This document shows, one piece after another, positions 34,368-39,649 of a DNA stretch of 39,649 nt. Both the position numbers and the translations under genes were made by a program. Source of the DNA: an uncultured bacterium (GTDB lineage: Bacteria > Bacillota_I > Bacilli_A > RFN20 > CAG-826); assembly GCA_949299165.1 (NCBI GenBank), contig CASFZJ010000013.1, positions 1-39,649 on the forward strand. Direction: 5' to 3'. The notes below the pieces were generated by a model that saw nothing but the letters and a program-made list of their open reading frames with translations, was not told where the DNA came from and did not search any database. How positions within the stretch are numbered: position 1 is the first letter of the stretch; every line of letters begins with the position of its first letter.

Positions 34368-35630
34368 TCATCTAAACTTAAGTGCCTTTTCTATATCATT
34401 AATTTCTTTGATTATTCCGTTAGACAAGTTATAACTTCCATCTTCAGTTACAAGAATGTCATCTTCAATTCTAATTCCAATTCCTAACTCTTTAATATAA
34501 AGACCTGGCTCATCTGTAATGACGTTGCCTGGTACTAAAGGTAATGTATTGTCGCTTGGGTCATGAGTATCAAGACCTAAATGATGGCCAATTGAGTGAA
34601 AATAATATTTTTTAATTTCTGTCTCGTTTTCGATAATTCCTAAATTTAATAGGCCTTCTGCAAGGATTTTTGCAGCAAGAGCGTTTAATTCCTTTAAAGT
34701 AACACCCGGTTTGATTGCTTTGATAATTTCTTTATTGCAGTTTAAAACGATACTATATATTTCTTTTTGCTTATCAGTAAATTTTCCGCTTGCAGGATAA
34801 GTTCTAGAAATATCTCCACAATATTTATTATTTTGACTACCTAAATCAAAAAGAACTAATTCATCATCTTTGATCACATCATTTGCAAATGGGTAATGTA
34901 AAGTTGTGGCATTTACTCCACTTGCACAAATTGTTGGAAAAGATAATTCGCTATGATCATAATCTTGAATGGTGTAATAAAAAAGTGAAGATAATTGATA
35001 TTCATATAAACCTGGTCTAATTTTTTTAAGAATACTTTTTAATCCCATATTAGTCTTATTAATTGCTTCTTGAATTTCAGCAACTTCAGCTGGAGATTTT
35101 ACCATTCTTTTCAAAATGATTGTTCGATATATATCTTTTAAAGTTAACCAAGGATAATTTAAAACAAGAGCTTCGCCAACATCTTTTGTTGTCTTAAAAT
35201 CATCTAATAAATTTTGTGGCTCTAAATCTAAATAAAGTGTTTTTAAATCTTCAAGCCCTGTTTTTTTCTTCGTTAAAATAAGGTCGAGTTCACTATGAAA
35301 TGAATTCAAAGATAAAACATTATTGATTCCACTAATTTCTCTAGCTTCCTCGACTGTAGTTCTTCTACCAACCCATTTTTCAATATTTTCATCGTTTTCT
35401 AAAATAAATAAGAATTCATTAACGATTCCATCTTGTTTATAAGCTAGAAAAATTGAATTTTCTTGAGAAATACCAGTTAGATAGTAAAAGTTGCGATTAA
35501 CTATAAATTCGTAGTTTTCGTCTGCACTCTTTTTTGGCGCACAACCAGCATAAAGAATAACGACGCTATTATCTTCGATAGTGTTATATATCTTTTCTCT
35601 TCTTTGAGAATATTCTTTTTTTTCAATCAT
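34368..35630 (-). CDS. pepP: Aminopeptidase P family metallopeptidase (Xaa-Pro)
   Basis: Removes the first residue of peptides with proline in second place. 420 residues: an N-terminal creatinase-like domain (1-165) and a pita-bread catalytic domain with the five dimetal ligands visible in VLFDLGSQ, CGDISRT, HSIGHHLGLD, DEPGLY and IRIEDDI. Ribosome binding site GGAGA precedes the ATG. It follows mrp by two bases. The symbol is given by family; a specific prolidase role is possible. Confidence 0.9.
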   Translation of the reverse strand: MIEKKEYSQRREKIYNTIEDNSVVILYAGCAPKKSADENYEFIVNRNFYYLTGISQENSIFLAYKQDGIVNEFLFILENDENIEKWVGRRTTVEEAREISGINNVLSLNSFHSELDLILTKKKTGLEDLKTLYLDLEPQNLLDDFKTTKDVGEALVLNYPWLTLKDIYRTIILKRMVKSPAEVAEIQEAINKTNMGLKSILKKIRPGLYEYQLSSLFYYTIQDYDHSELSFPTICASGVNATTLHYPFANDVIKDDELVLFDLGSQNNKYCGDISRTYPASGKFTDKQKEIYSIVLNCNKEIIKAIKPGVTLKELNALAAKILAEGLLNLGIIENETEIKKYYFHSIGHHLGLDTHDPSDNTLPLVPGNVITDEPGLYIKELGIGIRIEDDILVTEDGSYNLSNGIIKEINDIEKALKFR

Positions 35631-35632
35631 TT

Positions 35633-36493
35633 TTATTTCTCCAAAGCGTTAATTTTGTCGATGACTGGTTTGATTTCATCAAGTGAAACTTCTTCTACTC
35701 TTCCACTATCAATTAAAGCACTTGTTCCTTCTTTAATTGGAAGTCTTGTTAAAGCTTCAACTCCGGTTTCTTTTGAAAAACTACCAAGTTTACTTGGACC
35801 ATAAATTTCGATCTTATTTTCACATTTTGGACATAAAACATAAGACATATTTTCTACAGCTCCAAGAATTGGAATATTCATCATTTTAGCCATATTAATC
35901 GCTTTTTTAACAATTAAAGAAACAAGATCTTGTGGGGAAGTAACGATGACAATTCCATCAAGAGGCAATGATTGAAATGCAGTAAGTGTTACATCGCTAG
36001 TTCCTGGTGGCATATCAATAAGTAAAACATCTAATTCGCCCCAAGCGACGTCAGTATAAAATTGCTTTAAAAGTGAAGAAATCAGGCTTCCTCTCCAAAT
36101 AATAGGGTCATCTTCATGTTCAAGCATCATATTTGTAGAAATTAATTTAATTCCGCTTTCAGTTTTTGCAGGAACAATTAACTTATCGGCATTACCATAA
36201 GCAGCTGAATGTATATTAAATGCTTTTGGAATTGATGGACCAACGATATCACCATCTAAAATTCCAACTTTTTTGCCTTCCTTGTTTAAATAACTAGCAA
36301 TTAAAGATGTGACAAAACTTTTTCCAACGCCCCCTTTACCACTGACGACACCAATTACTTTTTTAATTTTAGTACTTGCATTTGGTTTACATTTTTCAAT
36401 TCCGCCACCGCTCGCACCACAAGTTCCATCAGGATTTGCTGAAGCACAACCTGCACAATTTCCATCGCAATCAACATCATATAACTTTCTCAT
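35633..36493 (-). CDS. Mrp/NBP35-type Fe-S cluster carrier ATPase
   Basis: 286 residues: a cysteine-rich N-terminus (CDGNCAGCASANPDGTC), a deviant Walker A GVVSGKGGVGKS, a switch MPPGTSDV and a CPKC pair in the C-terminal half, where the bridging cluster is held. The start is set to 36493: the GGAGG at 36501-36505 is seven bases away, but only one base from an alternative ATG at 36499 that overlaps the yigZ stop codon (ATGA). Carries Fe-S clusters in the cytoplasm. Complements the NifU-type scaffold at 8726-9004. Confidence 0.92.
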   Translation of the reverse strand: MRKLYDVDCDGNCAGCASANPDGTCGASGGGIEKCKPNASTKIKKVIGVVSGKGGVGKSFVTSLIASYLNKEGKKVGILDGDIVGPSIPKAFNIHSAAYGNADKLIVPAKTESGIKLISTNMMLEHEDDPIIWRGSLISSLLKQFYTDVAWGELDVLLIDMPPGTSDVTLTAFQSLPLDGIVIVTSPQDLVSLIVKKAINMAKMMNIPILGAVENMSYVLCPKCENKIEIYGPSKLGSFSKETGVEALTRLPIKEGTSALIDSGRVEEVSLDEIKPVIDKINALEK

Positions 36494-36495
36494 CT

Positions 36496-37101
36496 TCATT
36501 CCTCCGCATATTCATAAGGGATTTCTCCCACAACAATCACTTTATTTAAAAAGAAATCTAAGCTAGATTTTTCAAAATCAACATTAGCTAAAAAATCCAT
36601 AGTTATTTTATCATTAAACACTGTTTTTATGACTACATAATGCATTTTATTTAAATAGTTTAAAAACTTATCATAAACATCTATATCGAGAAACACTCTA
36701 ACTTTAGTTTTTTGCACTGCTTTATATAAATGTGCAATTTTGAAAACTTCATTCGCAGCTAAAGAGTATGTTCTAGTTAAACGTCCAGCCCCTAGTAAAG
36801 TTCCACCAAAATATCTAACTACTACAAGTCCAGTTTTATTGAGATTATGATTTTCAAGAATACTTAAAATTGGCTTACCAGCTGTCCCACTTGGTTCGCC
36901 GTTGTCACTAGCTTTTTTGTCATTATCAATTATATATGCGTAACAATAGTGAGTTGCTTTAGGATAATCTTTTTTTATTTTCTCTAAAACGTTATCAAAC
37001 TGAGCTTTAGTTTCAATAGGGAAAATAATTCCGAAAAATTTTGATTTTTCGACTTCAATTTCATTCACATACGTTTCTTTTAAAATATATTTATTTACCA
37101 T
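36496..37101 (-). CDS. yigZ: YigZ/IMPACT family protein
   Basis: 201 residues with the UPF0029 signatures DNGEPSGTAGKPIL and VVRYFGGTLLGAGRL in the N-terminal domain, and a smaller C-terminal domain of the EF-G-like fold (about 130-201). The eukaryotic homologue IMPACT binds the translation regulator GCN1; the bacterial role is unsettled. First gene of the four-gene minus-strand unit; its promoter overlaps that of the divergent CPBP gene. No Shine-Dalgarno sequence is visible. Confidence 0.93.
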   Translation of the reverse strand: MVNKYILKETYVNEIEVEKSKFFGIIFPIETKAQFDNVLEKIKKDYPKATHYCYAYIIDNDKKASDNGEPSGTAGKPILSILENHNLNKTGLVVVRYFGGTLLGAGRLTRTYSLAANEVFKIAHLYKAVQKTKVRVFLDIDVYDKFLNYLNKMHYVVIKTVFNDKITMDFLANVDFEKSSLDFFLNKVIVVGEIPYEYAEE

Positions 37102-37110
37102 AAAACTTTT

Positions 37111-37130
37111 TAGTTATTATATAATAACTA
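37111..37130. promoter_or_regulatory. Perfect 20-bp palindrome with two overlapping -10 boxes
   Basis: TAGTTATTATATAATAACTA reads the same on both strands. It contains TATAAT on the plus strand (37120-37125) and on the minus strand (37116-37121), nine bases before the CPBP ATG and fourteen before the yigZ ATG. Neither direction has a good -35 box. Confidence 0.6.
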
Positions 37131-37134
37131 GCAT

Positions 37135-38076
37135 ATGAAAGAAAAAGTTAAATGCAAAAAATGCGGTTTATTTATCGATGAAGATTGCGATACTTGTCCT
37201 TATTGTGGATACCCACAAAATAACGATATCAAAACGAAAGTAAACGAAACTTCAGTAAAAAATACTGATGAAAAAAATATTGGAAATTTTGAAAAAACTC
37301 CGGAAATTTTATTTGAAAACGAAAGTAATTTGAAAGTTGAAGATACAAAAAAAGTAAAATTTTTCGATTTTGAAAGTCGAGTAATGAAGATAAATCCTAT
37401 TAAGTCTTTAACTTTTTTTATTGTTGGTTTTTTGTTTATAAAAGTTATTGCATTAATTTTTCAACTTATCGGCCAAAATGGTGGATGGTATTTTATTGCT
37501 AGTGGCACATATAGTGGAGCCGTTAATTTTGCAGCTTACTTTGTTACGCTTGGGATTATATTTTTGATTCTTTCAAATAATTCAAATCAATTTTTTAAAG
37601 AATTCGCAGATAAACGGACATGGATTTTTGGATTAGGTTTTGGGTTTTTATTGATGATAGCGTCAAGTGCCGTGACCTCATTTATGAATCTTTTTCAACA
37701 AGTTGGTTCAAACGCAAATGAATCAGCAATTGATTCCATTACTACATCATTCCCAGTTTTATCAATTATTGTTTTTGGAATTTTAGGTCCAATTTGCGAG
37801 GAATTTACTTATAGAGTTGGCTTATTTTCATTTTTGAAAAAATATAATAGCATCGCCGCTTATCTCGGAACAGCTGTAGTTTTTGGTTTTTTACACTTCA
37901 CATTTAACCCTGAAACAATAATTACAGAATTAATCAATTTGCCAAGTTACATTGTGGCTGGTTTATTACTTTGCTATTTTTACGATTATAAAGGTATTGG
38001 AGCAAGCACTGTTGCTCATATAACAAACAATTTGTTCGCGATTATTTCACAATTGGTATTAAGTTATTTAATGTAA
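37135..38076 (+). CDS. CPBP-family intramembrane protease with zinc ribbon
   Basis: 313 residues. The N-terminus (1-30) has paired cysteines, CKKCG and CPYCG, typical of a zinc ribbon, followed by an acidic linker to about residue 85. The rest has about seven membrane helices with the CPBP/Abi motifs CEEFTYRVGLF (EExxxR), FGFLHF and AHITNN. Family members cut membrane proteins or act in bacteriocin immunity. TSS prediction is within a few bases of the ATG, so the message may be leaderless. It leads a unit with a TraX-like protein and thioredoxin. Confidence 0.9.
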   Translation: MKEKVKCKKCGLFIDEDCDTCPYCGYPQNNDIKTKVNETSVKNTDEKNIGNFEKTPEILFENESNLKVEDTKKVKFFDFESRVMKINPIKSLTFFIVGFLFIKVIALIFQLIGQNGGWYFIASGTYSGAVNFAAYFVTLGIIFLILSNNSNQFFKEFADKRTWIFGLGFGFLLMIASSAVTSFMNLFQQVGSNANESAIDSITTSFPVLSIIVFGILGPICEEFTYRVGLFSFLKKYNSIAAYLGTAVVFGFLHFTFNPETIITELINLPSYIVAGLLLCYFYDYKGIGASTVAHITNNLFAIISQLVLSYLM

Positions 38077-38077
38077 C

Positions 38078-38968
38078 ATGAAAAAAATATTTTCTTCAAA
38101 CGCACTTAAATTAATAGCTTGTTTATCGATGGTTTTCGACCATATCGGAAAAGCAATATATTTATTTTTTCCTAATGATACAACCTATTATGTGAATTTC
38201 GCCTTCTCAATTGTAGGTCGTTTAGCTTTACCTATTTTTATATTTTTAATTATTGAAGGTTTTATACATACTAGAGACATAAAGAAATATTTCTTAAGGC
38301 TTGGAATAATGGCCATTATTGTTGGAGTTTTTGAAATTATATTTGCTTCTATACCTTCGCTTGCATTAACCGATTTTATTTATCAAGCAGGCAACATTTT
38401 TATCGATTTAATTTTAATTCTTTTAGTTTTATATCTTTTTAATAATAAAAATTTAAAAATTAAGCTTTTATCAATTTTGCCAATTCTTTATTTTATAATC
38501 GCGCTTTTGTTTCAAAACGACACAATTTATATTGGAAACGATGTCGGAAAAGCAATTTTAAGTGCATTTTTACCTCAATATGCGTTTGTTTCACCTATAA
38601 TTGTTGTTTTATATATTGTTATTAAAATGATTTACGACTATATCATTCATAAAAAATTCGATGACAAAGTTTTGCAAACTATTGATGTTGATGCTTTTAA
38701 CAGAGATATAAGAGCAAAATCATATATCATCGCAATTTGCGTATTATCGCTTTTAATGTATTTATTAACATATTTTGTAACAGACACAACAATTCTAAAC
38801 ACAGATTGTGTTGTAAATACTTATTTCTTAATTTCAATAATCTTTATTTGTTTTTATAACGGAAAACTTGGTAAAACAAATATTTATATTAAGAGTGCAT
38901 ATTATTTGTTCTATCCAGTACATTTAGGTATTATCTTTTTAATAACTTATTTGATAAGTTTATTGTAA
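38078..38968 (+). CDS. TraX family membrane protein
   Basis: 296 residues with about eight membrane helices and the TraX N-terminus (NALKLIACLSMVFDHIGKA, then RLALPIFIFLIIEGF). TraX of the F plasmid acetylates pilin; chromosomal relatives are thought to be acyltransferases, with unknown substrate here. One base separates it from the CPBP gene; there is no ribosome binding site, so translation is probably coupled. No conjugation genes are near. Confidence 0.85.
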   Translation: MKKIFSSNALKLIACLSMVFDHIGKAIYLFFPNDTTYYVNFAFSIVGRLALPIFIFLIIEGFIHTRDIKKYFLRLGIMAIIVGVFEIIFASIPSLALTDFIYQAGNIFIDLILILLVLYLFNNKNLKIKLLSILPILYFIIALLFQNDTIYIGNDVGKAILSAFLPQYAFVSPIIVVLYIVIKMIYDYIIHKKFDDKVLQTIDVDAFNRDIRAKSYIIAICVLSLLMYLLTYFVTDTTILNTDCVVNTYFLISIIFICFYNGKLGKTNIYIKSAYYLFYPVHLGIIFLITYLISLL

Positions 38969-38986
38969 TTTAAAGGAGGACACAAA

Positions 38987-39298
38987 ATGTTAATTCACTT
39001 AGAAAAAGGACAAGATTTTAAAAGCTTAACACAAAATGGTGTTACACTCGTTGATTTCTTTGCTACGTGGTGCGGGCCATGCAGAATGTTATCACCAGAA
39101 CTCGAAAAATTAGCAGAAAAAAGAACAGATATCAATGTCATCAAAGTCGATGTTGATGAATTTGGAGAACTCGCAGGTTTATATAATGTAAGAGTTGTTC
39201 CAACACTTGTACTATTAAAAGATGGTGCTAATATTTCAGTATCTTCTGGATTTAAACCATTAGCAAGTTTAGAAAAATTCGTTGACACAGCTTTCTAA
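38987..39298 (+). CDS. trxA: Thioredoxin
   Basis: 103-residue thioredoxin with the active site WCGPC at residues 28-32, the cis-proline in VVPTL and the buried aspartate in VDFFATW. Ribosome binding site AAAGGAGG is eight bases before the ATG. Cytoplasmic disulfide reductase; no signal peptide. It ends the CPBP-TraX unit and has its own terminator; an additional promoter within the preceding gene cannot be excluded. The thioredoxin reductase gene is not in the window. Confidence 0.95.
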   Translation: MLIHLEKGQDFKSLTQNGVTLVDFFATWCGPCRMLSPELEKLAEKRTDINVIKVDVDEFGELAGLYNVRVVPTLVLLKDGANISVSSGFKPLASLEKFVDTAF

Positions 39299-39321
39299 TT
39301 AACATTGAATTTAATAACAAT

Positions 39322-39345
39322 CCACCAGCCTAGCTGGTGGTTTTT
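39322..39345 (+). terminator. Terminator of trxA
   Basis: CCACCAGC, loop CTA and GCTGGTGG, then five T. Strong eight-base-pair stem. Confidence 0.93.
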
Positions 39346-39352
39346 CTTTTTC

Positions 39353-39649
39353 GGGCAACTAAGCCCTCGAATACCAGCCGCCGCATGTTGCGGCGAAAGC
39401 AACGCGTCAACGCCGCTATTTTCTTTTGCTTCCGCTACAACAATCTACCCGTTCAACGGGTCATCTGGAAATTCCAGAGCCAGTTACATTACTTGTTCAT
39501 CCTCTTTCAATTGATTTTGGATGTACGCTTTTATTTTCTCGGTGTTTTTTCCGACTGTGTCGACATAAAACCCTCGACACCAAAATTGTCTGTTTCTGTA
39601 TTTATATTTCATGTTTCCCCGCTTTTGATATATCATCAAACTTGATTTG
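39353..39649 (-). mobile_element. Right end of an IS200/IS605-type element (partial)
   Basis: The transposase fragment and the GC-richer flank downstream of it mark the end of an element that continues beyond the window. Between the trxA terminator and the transposase stop lie four hairpins: 39353-39366 (GGGC/GCCC), 39379-39395 (CGCCGCA/TGCGGCG, loop TGT), 39448-39460 (CCCGTT/AACGGG) and 39465-39477 (CTGGAA/TTCCAG). Elements of this type have no terminal inverted repeats but use hairpins near their ends as transposase sites. The exact end cannot be fixed without an empty site. Confidence 0.75.
39484..39649 (-). CDS. tnpA: IS200/IS605 transposase TnpA, C-terminal part
   Basis: 54 residues are visible, ending at TAA (39484-39486), and the gene runs on past the window edge. 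The fragment SSLMIYQKRGN, KYKYRNRQFWCRGFYVDTVG and KIKAYIQNQ matches the C-terminal third of Y1 (HUH) transposases. The catalytic tyrosine with its YxxxQ motif is intact (Tyr codon at 39523-39525). The HUH histidines would lie outside the window. The intact end gives no sign of decay. Confidence 0.88.
   Translation of the reverse strand, partial: KSSLMIYQKRGNMKYKYRNRQFWCRGFYVDTVGKNTEKIKAYIQNQLKEDEQVM

Noticed and set aside
38078-38968. Sign of a conjugative element because of the TraX-like protein
   Set aside because: No relaxase, mating or plasmid genes are nearby; chromosomal TraX-like proteins are common in Firmicutes.
39305-39645. Plus-strand ORFs across the IS end
   Set aside because: They are antisense to the transposase and the hairpin region; no family resemblance.

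Overview
The window comes from a low-GC member of the Bacillota, most likely a Bacilli lineage near Erysipelotrichales/Mollicutes. The grounds are strongly AT-rich DNA, the RNA polymerase delta subunit gene (rpoE), the orders rpoE-fba and uvrA-lgt-ppaX-like HAD, and the use of TGA as a stop codon with TGG for Trp (so the standard bacterial code, not the Mycoplasma code). The exact species cannot be read from the sequence.

Layout. 1-1302: a partial gene, tRNA-Leu(GAG), then a PduL-type phosphotransacylase coupled to a TSCPD protein. 1519-3787 (minus): LemA-like protein and an M3 oligopeptidase. 3855-7041 (plus): HAD hydrolase, ispD, an S1 RNA-binding protein and pgi, overlapping or nearly so. 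7165-7604: five tRNAs (Val, Tyr, Gln, Lys, Leu) behind a strong promoter. 7793-9004: a Cof-type HAD and a NifU-type Fe-S scaffold. 9018-14273 (minus): ychF-ispF-gltX-rpoE-fba-cysQ-like. 14387-19158 (minus): two overlapping ABC genes, each an ATPase fused to an FtsX-type permease. 19317-24344 (minus): uvrA-lgt-HAD. 24725-26539: typA. 26668-28115: an ECF sigma factor translationally coupled to a single-pass membrane protein, probably its anti-sigma factor. 28173-28370: a candidate structured non-coding RNA. 28446-33545 (minus): cardiolipin synthase with an ABC ATPase and a large permease. 33720-37101 (minus): yigZ-mrp-pepP-HAD. 37135-39298 (plus): zinc-ribbon CPBP protease, TraX-like protein and thioredoxin. 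39353-39649: the end of an IS200/IS605-type element with the C-terminus of its transposase.

Most genes are ordinary housekeeping functions: central carbon metabolism (pgi, fba, PduL), isoprenoid synthesis by the MEP route (ispD, ispF), translation (gltX, tRNAs, typA, ychF), lipoprotein and membrane lipid work (lgt, cls) and Fe-S assembly (NifU, Mrp).

The most unusual part is 26.6-28.4 kb. The ECF sigma operon is followed by a region without any ATG that can fold into five hairpins, one with a six-C loop, ending in a strong terminator. A motif of the form CMAAC-N16-TGTATTAATA lies immediately upstream of both the sigma gene and this RNA, with identical spacing. This suggests an autoregulated ECF sigma factor that also drives its own small RNA. 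Other notable features are several genes whose -10 box abuts the ATG without a Shine-Dalgarno sequence (possible leaderless mRNAs), a Shine-Dalgarno-sequestering inverted repeat in front of the fused ABC pair, helically spaced T-tract/A-tract blocks in three intergenic regions, and a perfect 20-bp palindrome between yigZ and the CPBP gene.
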